Source: Selenomonas sp.
GTDB lineage: Bacteria > Bacillota > Negativicutes > Selenomonadales > Selenomonadaceae
Length of the DNA stretch: 46,286 bases
Direction: 5' to 3'
Assembly: GCA_017635515.1 (NCBI GenBank)
Contig: JAGBLH010000012.1
Location: forward strand, 1-46,286
Shown here: positions 32,448-40,858 of the stretch, in pieces
How positions within the stretch are numbered: the stretch's first letter is position 1
Layout: each line of letters begins with the position of its first letter
Made by a program: the position numbers and the translations under genes
Notes under the pieces: generated by a model
Seen by the model: only the letters and a program-made list of their open reading frames with translations
What the model was told of the DNA's origin: nothing
Database searches by the model: none

Positions 32448-34124
32448 ATGGCAGAAACTAAGCTGTCCTCGAACTTTATCCAAAACATCATTGAGGACGA
32501 CCTTTCCCAGGGGAAATACACCGAAGGTATTCATACCCGTTTCCCACCTGAGCCTAACGGCTATCTGCATATCGGCCATGTGAAATCTATCTGCCTGAAC
32601 TTCGGGCTGGCAGAGCGGAATCAGGGCCTTTGCAACCTGCGCTTTGACGATACCAACCCCACCAAGGAGGACACGGAGTATGTGGACTCCATCCAGGAGG
32701 ACATCAAGTGGCTGGGCTTTTCCTGGGGGGACCGTCGCTTTTACGCTTCCGACTACTTCGAGAAGCTCTACGGCTACGCTGAGGAGCTGATCAAGAAGGG
32801 GCTGGCCTATGTGGACGACTTGTCCGCCGAGGAAATCAAGGCCTATCGCGGCACCCTTACGGAGCCGGGCAAGGAAAGCCCTTACCGTAATCGCAGCGTG
32901 GAGGAGAATCTTGACTTGTTCCGCCGCATGAGGGCGGGGGAGTTCGAGGACGGCAGCCATGTGCTGAGGGCCAAGATTGATATGGCCTCTCCCAATCTGG
33001 TCATGCGTGACACGGTCATCTACCGCATCGCCCATGCCCATCATCACCGCACCGGGGATGCATGGTGCATCTATCCCATGTATGACTTTGCCCATCCCCT
33101 GTCCGATGCCATCGAGAACATCACCCACTCCGTCTGTACCCTGGAGTTCGAGGAGCACCGTCCCTTCTATGACTGGCTGCTGGACTCCTTGGGCTTTGAG
33201 GAGGGCAAGCGTCCCCGCCAGATTGAGTTTGCCCGTCTGAATCTCACCAATACTGTCACCAGCAAGCGGAAGCTCCGCCAGCTGGTGGAGGAGGGCATTG
33301 TCTCCGGCTGGGACGATCCCCGCATGCCCACTGTGGCAGGCCTGCGCCGCCGTGGCTATACCCCTGCGGCCCTCAGGAAGTTCTGTGAGGAAATCGGCGT
33401 AGCCAAGGCCAACAGCCTGGTGGATGCCGCCATGCTGGAGCACTGCGTCCGCGATGATTTGAACGAGCATGCCGACCGCGTTATGGCGGTGCTGCGCCCC
33501 CTGAAGGTCACTATCACCAACTATCCCGAGGACAAGGAAGAGTGGCTTATAGCCGACAACAATCCCATGCACGGCGGCAGCCGCTTCGTGCCCTTCTCCC
33601 GTGAGCTTTACATCGAGCAGGAAGATTTCATGGAGGACGCTCCCAAGAAGTTCTTCCGCCTGAAGCCCGGCGGGGAGGTGCGCCTGAAGCATGCCTATAT
33701 CATCAAGTGCGAGGAAGTGGTGAAGGATGAAGCGGGCAAGGTAGTTGAGCTGCGCTGCACCGCCGACCTGGATTCCAAGACTGGCGGTCCTACAGCCAAT
33801 CGCAAGATCAAGGGCACCATTCATTGGGTGGCAGCCAAGACTGCCCTGCCCGCCGAGGTGCGTCTCTATGACTACCTCATCGAGACGGACGAGGATGGCA
33901 ATGTACCAGATAACTTCATCGAGTCCCTGAACAAGGATTCCCTGGAGGTTATCGAGAAGGCCTGGATTGAGCCCAGCGTGAAGCTGACGGCTGCAGGCAC
34001 CCACTATCAGTTCCTGCGTGACGGCTATTTCGTAGTTGATCCTGATACTACGCCAGACCATCTGGTGTTCAACCGGGTGGTGGGCCTCCGGGACAGCTGG
34101 GCCAAGGCCAGCCAGAAAGGCTAA
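32448..34124 (+). CDS. glnS: Glutaminyl-tRNA synthetase
   Basis: This is a 558-residue class Ic synthetase that charges tRNA-Gln with glutamine. Seen: [15 protein letters not shown] (33-47) with HIGH at 41-44, RFDDTNP, and the KMSKS-type loop TVTSKRKL near 268-275. The C-terminal anticodon-binding beta-barrels run to WAKASQKG. The length fits GlnRS (~550), and the C-terminal barrels differ from GluRS. Many Firmicutes lack GlnRS and use GatCAB, so its presence is informative. The start ATG 32448 follows AAGGAGAG; the longer frame begins inside the HD gene. A small unknown gene follows at 12 bp. Confidence 0.96.
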   Translation: MAETKLSSNFIQNIIEDDLSQGKYTEGIHTRFPPEPNGYLHIGHVKSICLNFGLAERNQGLCNLRFDDTNPTKEDTEYVDSIQEDIKWLGFSWGDRRFYASDYFEKLYGYAEELIKKGLAYVDDLSAEEIKAYRGTLTEPGKESPYRNRSVEENLDLFRRMRAGEFEDGSHVLRAKIDMASPNLVMRDTVIYRIAHAHHHRTGDAWCIYPMYDFAHPLSDAIENITHSVCTLEFEEHRPFYDWLLDSLGFEEGKRPRQIEFARLNLTNTVTSKRKLRQLVEEGIVSGWDDPRMPTVAGLRRRGYTPAALRKFCEEIGVAKANSLVDAAMLEHCVRDDLNEHADRVMAVLRPLKVTITNYPEDKEEWLIADNNPMHGGSRFVPFSRELYIEQEDFMEDAPKKFFRLKPGGEVRLKHAYIIKCEEVVKDEAGKVVELRCTADLDSKTGGPTANRKIKGTIHWVAAKTALPAEVRLYDYLIETDEDGNVPDNFIESLNKDSLEVIEKAWIEPSVKLTAAGTHYQFLRDGYFVVDPDTTPDHLVFNRVVGLRDSWAKASQKG

Positions 34125-34136
34125 GAAGGTGAGAAT

Positions 34137-34478
34137 ATGTCAAAGATGACCAAGAAACCGCCCAAGGCGAAAATCCCCCGGGATCTTTCCGACAAGGAGA
34201 TGCTGAAGAACTTTGTGGAGGAAGATACCATTGAAACTAAGTTCGTCAAGGCTGAAGCGGCACAGGTGCAGAAAAAGAAGGAAGCAGCAGAAGCTGCCCC
34301 CCTGGTGAACCTCAGCAGGATGGGCTTCACGCCTGCCCTCACTGACGAACTGGGCAAGGCCCTGACCCAGCTGAAGATGGAACTGGCCTTGCAGGGCATC
34401 ACCAGTTATGGCTTCAAGGTGAAGAAGGAAGGGCAGAAAATCATTCTGGAGCCGAAAATCAACTTAGGTAATGCATAA
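34137..34478 (+). CDS. Small conserved-looking hypothetical protein downstream of glnS
   Basis: This is a 113-residue basic protein I do not recognise. The first ~55 residues are rich in Lys, Pro and Glu and probably disordered (MSKMTKKPPKAKIPRDLSDKEML, QVQKKKEAAEAAP). The last ~60 look folded (LVNLSRMGFTPALTDELGKALTQLKMELALQGITSYGFKVKKEGQKIILEPKI), with helices then two strands. It has no cysteines, signal peptide or membrane helix. It starts 12 bp after glnS behind AAGGTGAG and ends in a hairpin region. Codon usage matches its neighbours, so it is probably real. A link to translation is only implied by position. Confidence 0.65.
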   Translation: MSKMTKKPPKAKIPRDLSDKEMLKNFVEEDTIETKFVKAEAAQVQKKKEAAEAAPLVNLSRMGFTPALTDELGKALTQLKMELALQGITSYGFKVKKEGQKIILEPKINLGNA

Positions 34479-34480
34479 AA

Positions 34481-34503
34481 AACCTTCCCCTCAAGGGGAA
34501 GGC
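34481..34503. repeat. CCTTCCCC-type palindrome after the glnS unit
   Basis: CCTTCCCC TCAA GGGGAAGG at 34483-34502 follows AAAAAA. There is no U-tract on the plus strand, so it would end transcripts poorly in that direction. It matches the hairpin stems at 26645, 44846 and 44948. Confidence 0.7.
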
Positions 34504-34523
34504 AGCGAGAGAAAGGGGATTAC

Positions 34524-35807
34524 ATGGAAACGCAGACTATGATAGCTGTCACGATTTTCGTGATAGCTTATGCACTTATTATTTCTGAGAAGATGCACCG
34601 TACCATTGTGGGTATCTTCGGTGCCATGCTGATGATCATCCTGGGCATCCTTGATCAGGAGACGGCCATTCATCATATTGACTTCAATACACTGGGGCTG
34701 CTTATCGGCATGATGACCATCGTCAATGTCACCAGCGAGACAGGGCTGTTCAACTTCCTGGCTATCTGGGCAGCCAAGAAGGTCAAGGCAGAGCCTGTGG
34801 CCCTGCTGGTGGCCTTGTCTGTCATTACGGCGGCATGCTCGGCTTTGCTGGATAATGTCACCACGGTGCTGCTGACGGTGCCCATTACCTTCAGCATCAC
34901 TTCCCAGCTGAAGGTGGATGTGAAGCCTTATCTCTTTGCCCAGATACTGTCTTCCAATATCGGCGGTACCGCCACCTTGATTGGTGACCCGCCCAATATC
35001 ATGATCGGCAGTGCTGTGGGCCTGTCCTTCATGGACTTCATCCGGAACATGACGGGAGTATCCATCGTCATCTTCATTGTGGTGGAGGCCCTGCTGGTGC
35101 TCCTTTATCGCAAGCAGCTGCACACGGAGCCTGAGCTTCAGGCTAAGGTCATGAGCCTCAATGCCAGCAGCCAGATTGCCAAGCCGGACCTGCTGAAAAA
35201 GTGCCTGCTGGCCATCGGCCTGACCCTCACCATGTTCGTGCTCCACAGCACCCTGCATCTGGAAACGGCTACGGCAGCCCTCTTTGGGGCAGGCTTCCTG
35301 CTGCTCATCTCCTATCCTCAGAATGAGGGTATGATTGCTAAGGTCCTCTCCAAGGTGGAGTGGCTGGCCATCTTCTTCTTCGCCGGCCTCTTCGTGCTGG
35401 TGGGTGCGCTGGTGGAAACCGGCGTCATCAAGATGCTGGCGGCTGAGGCCATCAAGATCACCCAGGGAAGTGTGGAGGGCACTGCCATCCTGATTCTCTG
35501 GATGAGTGCCTTTGCCTCTGCCTTCATCGACAACATTCCCTTCGTGGCCACCTTGATTCCCTTGATTCAGGATATGGGCGCCATGAGTCTTTCCAACCTG
35601 GAGCCCATGTGGTGGAGTTTGGCTCTGGGCGCCTGCCTGGGGGGCAACGGCACCCTCATCGGTGCCAGCGCCAATGTGGTGGTAGCCTCCCTGGCCGCCC
35701 AGCACGGCAAGCAGATTTCCTTCCTGGGCTTCATGAAGGTGGCTTTGCCAGTGATGCTTCTGACCATCGCCATGGCCAATGTGTATATTTGGTTCTGGCA
35801 TCTCTGA
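34524..35807 (+). CDS. ArsB/NhaD-type ion transporter superfamily permease
   Basis: This is a 427-residue inner-membrane transporter with about eleven hydrophobic helices. Signature motifs are SALLDNVTTVLLTVPITF (~109-126), the family half-site, and NIGGTATLIGDPPNIMIGSAVG (~146-167). A second half-site is AFIDNIPFVATLIPLI near 332-347. A GNGTLIGASANVV repeat near 375 shows the two-fold internal symmetry. The superfamily includes Na+/H+ antiporters, arsenite pumps and dicarboxylate or citrate carriers; the substrate cannot be told from sequence. It stands alone with its own terminator. No ars genes are nearby, which argues against arsenite. Confidence 0.85.
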   Translation: METQTMIAVTIFVIAYALIISEKMHRTIVGIFGAMLMIILGILDQETAIHHIDFNTLGLLIGMMTIVNVTSETGLFNFLAIWAAKKVKAEPVALLVALSVITAACSALLDNVTTVLLTVPITFSITSQLKVDVKPYLFAQILSSNIGGTATLIGDPPNIMIGSAVGLSFMDFIRNMTGVSIVIFIVVEALLVLLYRKQLHTEPELQAKVMSLNASSQIAKPDLLKKCLLAIGLTLTMFVLHSTLHLETATAALFGAGFLLLISYPQNEGMIAKVLSKVEWLAIFFFAGLFVLVGALVETGVIKMLAAEAIKITQGSVEGTAILILWMSAFASAFIDNIPFVATLIPLIQDMGAMSLSNLEPMWWSLALGACLGGNGTLIGASANVVVASLAAQHGKQISFLGFMKVALPVMLLTIAMANVYIWFWHL

Positions 35808-35816
35808 GAAATAAGG

Positions 35817-35859
35817 AAAAACCTTGCCCAAGCCTTTGCTGGTTTGGGCAAGGTTTTTT
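35817..35859. terminator. Bidirectional terminator between the IT permease and AraC-family genes
   Basis: A long stem AAACCTTGCCCAAGCC / GGTTTGGGCAAGGTTT (one G-T pair) with a 6-nt loop, then TTTTTC on the plus strand and a run of T on the minus strand. It lies between converging genes. Confidence 0.9.
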
Positions 35860-35873
35860 CATTGGGGCAAGTT

Positions 35874-36743
35874 TCATTTGACCTGGCTGTTCCTGTATTC
35901 CCTGGGAGTGCAGCCAAACATGGACTTGAAGGCCCGGGAGAAGGTGGAATAATCCATGAAGCCAACACCTGAAGCAATCTGGGTGATAGGCGCATCTGTC
36001 TTGAGCAAATCCCTGGCCATCAGCAGCCGCTTGCTGCGGATGTACTGGTGCAGGCCGTAGCCCGTATCTGCCTTGAACTTCCGCATGAGGTAGAACTTGC
36101 TCATATAGGCTTTGGCAGCCAGGGACTCCACGCTGAGGTCTTCGGCCAGATGCCCGCCGATATAGGTCAGCACCTCCTGGATTTTGGGGTCATAGGAGGC
36201 GTTCTCAAGGGCGCTGAGCTCATGCTCGATCAGGGAGCGGTTCACCAGGATCATGAACTCGATGAAGAGGATTTCCGTATAGAGCTCGTTGCCAAACCCA
36301 TCCCCGCGGGCGGTCTTTTCCAGCTTGTCCATATGGTAGAGCAGGTCATGGCTGGTGCCCGGGGGCTGGTGCATGACGCTGGCGGTTTCCCTGGCCTTTT
36401 GGAAGCACTCGGAGAAGTCAACGCCACGGCCACCTTCTTCCAGCCATCTTTCCAAAAAATCAGGGGCGATATAGATGACAATGCGTTCATAGGGCAGGGG
36501 GCCGTTTTCGTCCTCCCAGTAGATGATGGGGCGATGGATCTCGCCTGCTGATACGAAGACCAGGTCCCCAGGCTGCAAAGCATATGTCTTGCCTTCGATG
36601 ACGTAGTCCACTTTGCCGTCCAGGAAGAGGATTATCTTGTGGAAGTCGTGGTAGTGGAAGGGAATCTCCTTCATGGCAGCGTCTTTTAGGCGGAAAACCC
36701 TGAAATCGCTGATAAGATAGCCTTTTTTCTGATAGCCTGCCAT
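35874..36743 (-). CDS. AraC-family transcriptional regulator with cupin sensor
   Basis: This is a 289-residue regulator. Residues ~20-95 form a cupin-like sugar-sensing domain (FHYHDFHKIILFLDGKVDYVIEGKTYALQPGDLVFVSAGEIHRPI). Residues ~188-285 hold the double helix-turn-helix of AraC/XylS (LSVESLAAKAYMSKFYLMRKFKADTGYGLHQYIRSKRL, then ITQIASGVGFMDYSTFSRAFKSMFGCTPREYR). Members usually activate carbohydrate or stress genes. The inducer and targets are unknown, and no transport operon lies next to it. It is divergent from the DapF-like gene. The start at 36743 has GGAC upstream and is not strongly supported. Confidence 0.9.
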   Translation of the reverse strand: MAGYQKKGYLISDFRVFRLKDAAMKEIPFHYHDFHKIILFLDGKVDYVIEGKTYALQPGDLVFVSAGEIHRPIIYWEDENGPLPYERIVIYIAPDFLERWLEEGGRGVDFSECFQKARETASVMHQPPGTSHDLLYHMDKLEKTARGDGFGNELYTEILFIEFMILVNRSLIEHELSALENASYDPKIQEVLTYIGGHLAEDLSVESLAAKAYMSKFYLMRKFKADTGYGLHQYIRSKRLLMARDLLKTDAPITQIASGVGFMDYSTFSRAFKSMFGCTPREYRNSQVK

Positions 36744-36935
36744 AGTTTTGTCCTTTCGGTATCTTAGAAGCTCTGCTAGTCATATTCTAGTACATTTTTT
36801 GCAAGTTAGAAAGCATATTTTGTGATTTTCCTAGAAGAAAATGACTGATATAATAAAGCCATCGTGAGGGATTCGCGAGCACGATTTGGAAGGGACTTAT
36901 ATATCATTAGAGCGCAGAAAGGCCGGTGAACAGAC

Positions 36936-37265
36936 ATGATGGTGGTAAAAGGCTTTGTGGCAGAGGGCAAGGATTATCTGGTTCTGGATGGGACGAAGGG
37001 CTTCATGCCCGGCCCTGCAGCCATGCGCCTGCTCATGGACAAGCAGGAAGGCGTGGGAGCTGACAAGGCCCTGGTTCTGGCAGGCAGCCATGAGCACGCC
37101 GCCATCTGTGCCTTCCTGCCTGACGGCAGTTCCGCAGCCCCCAGCAGAAGGGAACTGCAGGTGCTCCGGGGCAAGGTTTCCTACGAGCTGCGCCTGACGG
37201 ATTCGTTCGTGGCAAGGATGAGGGAGGCAGACAGGTCTGCCGAGTGCCTCATGGCTGCCAGCTAA
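36936..37265 (+). CDS. Short DapF-like protein (N-terminal half only)
   Basis: This is a 109-residue protein. YLVLDGTKG, MRLLMDKQEGVGADKALVLAG and ICAFLPDGSSA follow the same order as the N-terminal domain of diaminopimelate epimerase (which has FVVIDG, LCDRHFGVGADGLILV and FNPDGSEA). After this the protein ends at about residue 109, where DapF (~270) would place the catalytic NGNGxRC cysteine and its second domain. No cysteine is in that position, so it cannot be an active epimerase. The frame is clean and has a terminator, which argues for a real small protein rather than debris. Its function is unknown. The ribosome site is weak. Confidence 0.55.
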   Translation: MMVVKGFVAEGKDYLVLDGTKGFMPGPAAMRLLMDKQEGVGADKALVLAGSHEHAAICAFLPDGSSAAPSRRELQVLRGKVSYELRLTDSFVARMREADRSAECLMAAS

Positions 37266-37279
37266 GTTTTGCAAGAATG

Positions 37280-37319
37280 AGGGATTCCTGCCGCCTATGG
37301 TGGCAAGGAATCCCTTTTT
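37280..37319 (+). terminator. Terminator after the DapF-like gene
   Basis: GGGATTCCTGCCGCC pairs with GGTGGCAAGGAATCCC (one bulge), followed by TTTTT. It ends 66 bp before galU. Confidence 0.85.
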
Positions 37320-37385
37320 GGTGTAAAATAAGAAGGGTGGCTTTACACCAAATATTAAAATATTAAGATGGGCAGGGATTTTACT

Positions 37386-38261
37386 ATGCAGAAAATCAGA
37401 AAAGCCGTCATTCCGGCAGCAGGCTATGGCACACGTTTCCTTCCGGCCACCAAGGCTACGCCCAAGGAAATGCTTCCCATTGTGGACAAGCCCACCATCC
37501 AGTACATCGTGGAGGAGGCCATCGCCAGCGGCATCGAGGACATCCTCATCGTCAGCGGCCACGGCAAGCGCTCTATCGAGGATCATTTCGACTCCGCCCC
37601 TACTTTGGAGCGAGAACTGGAGAAGAAGGGCAAGCTGGATCTCTTGAAGCTGGTGCAGGAGACGGCGGATATCAACATCCACTATATCCGCCAGCGCCAT
37701 ATGAACGGCCTGGGGGATGCCATTCTCTGCGCCAAGGCTTTTGTCAGCGACGAGCCCTTTGCGGTGCTGCTGGGGGATGATGTGGTCTATAATCCCGAGA
37801 AGCCTGCCCTGAAGCAGCTGATCGAGGTTTATGAGAAGACTGGCGGTTCTGTGCTGGGCTGCCAGACGGTGCCGGAGGACAAGGTCTCTTCCTATGGCAT
37901 CATTGACGGGGAGCAGGGCAACAACCCGCGCCTGCTGAAAGTCCTTGACATGGTGGAAAAACCAGAGGTGGGCCATGCTCCCAGCCGCATGGCGGTATTG
38001 GGCCGCTACATCATCAAGCCTTCCATCTTCCAGATCCTTGAGGAAACCCAGCCCGGCAAGGGGGGCGAGATCCAGCTCACTGATGCCCTGAAGGTGCAGG
38101 CGAAGGAGGATTTTGTCTACGCCTATGATTTCGAGGGCCAGCGCTATGACCTGGGTGACAAGCTGGGCTTTTTGAAGGCTACGGTGGAATTTGCCCTGCG
38201 GCGTGAGGACCTGGGGGCAGATTTCAAGGCTTATTTGAAAGAATTGGGGCAGAAGCTTTAA
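37386..38261 (+). CDS. galU: UTP-glucose-1-phosphate uridylyltransferase
   Basis: This is a 291-residue enzyme that makes UDP-glucose from UTP and glucose-1-phosphate, feeding cell-surface glycans. Seen: AVIPAAGYGTRFLPATKATPKEMLPIVDKPTIQYIVEEA (nucleotide-binding loop, residues 7-45), VLLGDDVVYN (the uridine-binding region) and FEGQRYDLGDKLGFLKATVEFAL near the end. The length fits GalU/GtaB. The start is ATG 37386 (MQKIRKAV), since the in-frame ATG 18 nt upstream lies on the AGGGA ribosome site. Its stop overlaps the start of the DUF445 gene by one base (TAATG), so the three genes form an operon. Confidence 0.95.
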   Translation: MQKIRKAVIPAAGYGTRFLPATKATPKEMLPIVDKPTIQYIVEEAIASGIEDILIVSGHGKRSIEDHFDSAPTLERELEKKGKLDLLKLVQETADINIHYIRQRHMNGLGDAILCAKAFVSDEPFAVLLGDDVVYNPEKPALKQLIEVYEKTGGSVLGCQTVPEDKVSSYGIIDGEQGNNPRLLKVLDMVEKPEVGHAPSRMAVLGRYIIKPSIFQILEETQPGKGGEIQLTDALKVQAKEDFVYAYDFEGQRYDLGDKLGFLKATVEFALRREDLGADFKAYLKELGQKL

Positions 38262-39496
38262 TGCAGAAGAAAAACAAGGCCAATCTGGCTCTGGGGCTCA
38301 GTGCGGCAGGTTTTTTGGGCACTCTGGGGGTGCAGGGCGGCTTTGGGGCAGGACTGCTGCACCATGGCTTTTTGGCTGCCACCATCGGTGGCCTGGCGGA
38401 CTGGTTCGCCGTGACCGCCATCTTCCGCCGTCCCCTGGGCATCGCCTACAGGACGGACATTTTGCGGCGCAACCGGCCCCGCATCATGGAGGCCATTGTC
38501 AGATTTGCCAGCGAAGACCTCTTGAGCACGGAAAATATCATGAAGGTCATACGGGAGCAGGATACGGCGGCCCTGATGGTGGATTATATCCAGCACCGGG
38601 GGGGCCGTGAGCGGGTGCGCGAGGTAGCCAGCCAGGTGCTCCTGCGGGGCATCAATGCCCTGGATACCGACAGGGTGGCTAGGGAACTGGCTCCCTCCAT
38701 CCGCGACGGCCTCCAGTCCCTGCCACTGGAAAATATCCTGATGGATCTGGTGCGGCTGCTGGCGGAGGAAAAGCATTCCCGCGGCATCCTGCACAGCATG
38801 CTCACCATAGGGCAGGAGGTGCTGGCTGCGCCCGCTTTCCAGCAGGTCATGCTGTCCCATATCAGCCTCCTGCGGAAGGAGTATGAGGGGGATTCAGCGG
38901 GCAGGGCCTTTGTGCTGGAACTGATGGATCTGAGCGATGAGAAGATGCTGGCTATCCTCAATGAGAAGATGCAAAGCCAGCTGCAGGAACTGCTTTCGGG
39001 TCAGACCCAGAGCTATGCCTCCCTGAAGGCTGGTCTGGAAACCATGCTGATGAATTTCAGCCGGGATGAAAGCCTGCACAAGCTGCTGAAGGAGTGGAAG
39101 GACAATCTGGTGGGCAAGCTGGAGCTGGAACCTTTGCTCTCCCGCTGGCTGGAAGCCAATGTGAAGGGTGAAGAGCCCTTCTGGCTGCCGGGGCTGCGCT
39201 CCTTCGTGGACAGCAATCTGGATAGTTTTGTGAGCTCGGCGGAAATGCAGCAGCGCTTTGATGCGAAGCTCAAGGACTTCCTGGAAGCGGAGCTTGCCAA
39301 GCATCACCGCCTGATTCCCGGCATCATCCGGGAGCGGCTGGAGGAGTTCAGCGATGACGAGCTGGTGGAGTTCGTGGAGGACAAGGTGCAGGACGATCTG
39401 CAGATGATCCGCATCAATGGCGCCATCGTGGGGGCTTTGGTGGGCATGGGGCTTTATATCCTGGTGACCCTGGCAGAAAGGATGTGGGGCCTGTGA
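38261..39496 (+). CDS. DUF445 family membrane protein, first of a tandem pair
   Basis: This is a 411-residue protein of the DUF445 (YjiN/YheB) family. Hydrophobic segments near the N-terminus (LALGLSAAGFLGTLGVQGGFGAGLLHHGFLAATIGGLADWFAVTAIF) and at the C-terminus (GAIVGALVGMGLYILVTLAERMW) flank a long helical, charged middle. ADWFAVTAIFRRPLG and RIMEAIVRF are the family hallmarks. Molecular function is not established. It is translationally coupled to galU and to the next paralog. It has the same layout as its neighbour, so the pair arose by duplication. Confidence 0.85.
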   Translation: MQKKNKANLALGLSAAGFLGTLGVQGGFGAGLLHHGFLAATIGGLADWFAVTAIFRRPLGIAYRTDILRRNRPRIMEAIVRFASEDLLSTENIMKVIREQDTAALMVDYIQHRGGRERVREVASQVLLRGINALDTDRVARELAPSIRDGLQSLPLENILMDLVRLLAEEKHSRGILHSMLTIGQEVLAAPAFQQVMLSHISLLRKEYEGDSAGRAFVLELMDLSDEKMLAILNEKMQSQLQELLSGQTQSYASLKAGLETMLMNFSRDESLHKLLKEWKDNLVGKLELEPLLSRWLEANVKGEEPFWLPGLRSFVDSNLDSFVSSAEMQQRFDAKLKDFLEAELAKHHRLIPGIIRERLEEFSDDELVEFVEDKVQDDLQMIRINGAIVGALVGMGLYILVTLAERMWGL

Positions 39497-40803
39497 TTTG
39501 GCGCAACTGGAATCAGGCAGACAAGACCCTGCTCTTTGTGCTGGTGGTCTTCCTCTTCTGCCTCTGCCTGCATCTTTCCTATCCTGCGAGCCTCTTGGCA
39601 GACGGCTTGCTGTTCTGTGCCGAGGCGGCTCTGGTGGGTGGCCTGGCGGACTGGTTTGCGGTGACGGCGCTCTTTGAGAAGCCCTTGGGCTTTCCCTACC
39701 ACACCGCCATCCTGCCCCGCCGCCGGGATGCCTTCATCAAGGCTTCGGTGACTTTGGTGCAGAAGGAGTTCTTTTCCAAGCGGAAGATTTTCCACCATCT
39801 GGAGAAGCTGCACCTCATGCCCATGCTGCTGAACTGGCTTGACCAGCCTGAGACAAAATCCCGCCTGACCGGGCGGCTCCTGGTCTATGCCCGCAACATC
39901 TTGGTGGAGGAGAGCAGCGGTGAGCAGGCAGCAGAGATTGCCTCAAGGTTCAGGAAAACCCTGGAGGCGGTGGAGCCGGAGAACTTCTTCGGGGAGTTCG
40001 GACGCTGGCTATCCCGCAGCGGCAGGGATCATGAGATACTGGCGAAGCTGGCGGCCTATGGGTATATGCAGGTGGAGAAGCCTGAGACCAAGCAGGCCAT
40101 AGAGAAATACTTGCAGGCCTACGAGAAGGAGCGCACCAAGGGGGACTTCTGGAACCTCCTGGCGGCAGGCTTCCTGGAGGCCACCAATCTGGTGGACTTG
40201 GAGGAAGCGGCAGAGCTGATACAGAAGCAGCTGCTGGAGATGCTGGCAGAGCTGACCAAGGCTGAGAGCCAGTTGCAGGAAGATTTGCTGGCGCTCTTCT
40301 ACGAGAAGTCCGTGGTGCTGAATCTCGACCCGGCCTTCCATCAGCTGATCCACGATATGAAGGACAGCCTGCTGGCAGAGCTGCCGCTGGAAGAGGCGGT
40401 GGCTCGCACCTTCAGCCATCTGCAGGCCCATCTGGCCGAAGACCAGGCCCGCTCCGTAGATCCCCTGGCAGAGCACCTGCCCATGCTCCAGTCGCGGCTG
40501 GCGGGGCTGATTGGGGAGGAGTACCAGCGCATCCTGGAACTCTTGAAGAGCGATGAGGAACTGCGCCGCAATGTGGGCCATTTCCTTTACGACCTCATTG
40601 CCCGCTCTGCCCTCCACGCCCAGACACTGGTGGGAGTGGTGGTGACCTCCGTGCTCTCCAGGCTCACGGACAAGCAGCTCAACCATCTGGTCTACGACAA
40701 GGTAGAGCCAGACCTTCTGTGGATCCGCATGAACGGCTCCATCGTGGGGGCGGGGATTGGGCTTTTGATGTTCGTCATCATGAAGTTCATAGAGTTGAAT
40801 TGA
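39493..40803 (+). CDS. DUF445 family membrane protein, second of a tandem pair
   Basis: This is a 436-residue paralog of the preceding protein. LLFVLVVFLFCLCLHLSYPASLL is an N-terminal membrane helix. ALVGGLADWFAVTALFEKPLGFPYHTAILPRRRDAFIKA matches the DUF445 signature. The end NGSIVGAGIGLLMFVIMKFIELN is the C-terminal membrane segment. I choose GTG 39493, which overlaps the previous stop (GTGA) and has AAAGGA 10 nt upstream; GTG 39484 is the alternative, three codons longer. Its long middle is helical and could form a coiled bundle. It is the last gene of the galU operon, before a strong terminator. Confidence 0.85.
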   Translation: MIWRNWNQADKTLLFVLVVFLFCLCLHLSYPASLLADGLLFCAEAALVGGLADWFAVTALFEKPLGFPYHTAILPRRRDAFIKASVTLVQKEFFSKRKIFHHLEKLHLMPMLLNWLDQPETKSRLTGRLLVYARNILVEESSGEQAAEIASRFRKTLEAVEPENFFGEFGRWLSRSGRDHEILAKLAAYGYMQVEKPETKQAIEKYLQAYEKERTKGDFWNLLAAGFLEATNLVDLEEAAELIQKQLLEMLAELTKAESQLQEDLLALFYEKSVVLNLDPAFHQLIHDMKDSLLAELPLEEAVARTFSHLQAHLAEDQARSVDPLAEHLPMLQSRLAGLIGEEYQRILELLKSDEELRRNVGHFLYDLIARSALHAQTLVGVVVTSVLSRLTDKQLNHLVYDKVEPDLLWIRMNGSIVGAGIGLLMFVIMKFIELN

Positions 40804-40810
40804 AGCAATG

Positions 40811-40844
40811 AAAATGCGGGCCCTTTGGCGGGGCCCGCATTTTA
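40811..40844. terminator. Bidirectional terminator between DUF445 and FIST receptor genes
   Basis: A perfect 13-bp stem AAAATGCGGGCCC / GGGCCCGCATTTT with a 7-nt loop. It gives a U-tract on both strands and lies between converging genes. Confidence 0.92.
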
Positions 40845-40858
40845 TATTGCCGGTATTA

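Noticed and set aside
36905..37976. Minus-strand frame of 359 codons across galU and the DapF-like gene
   Set aside because: It crosses a clear terminator and two plus-strand genes, with low-information sequence and no start site.
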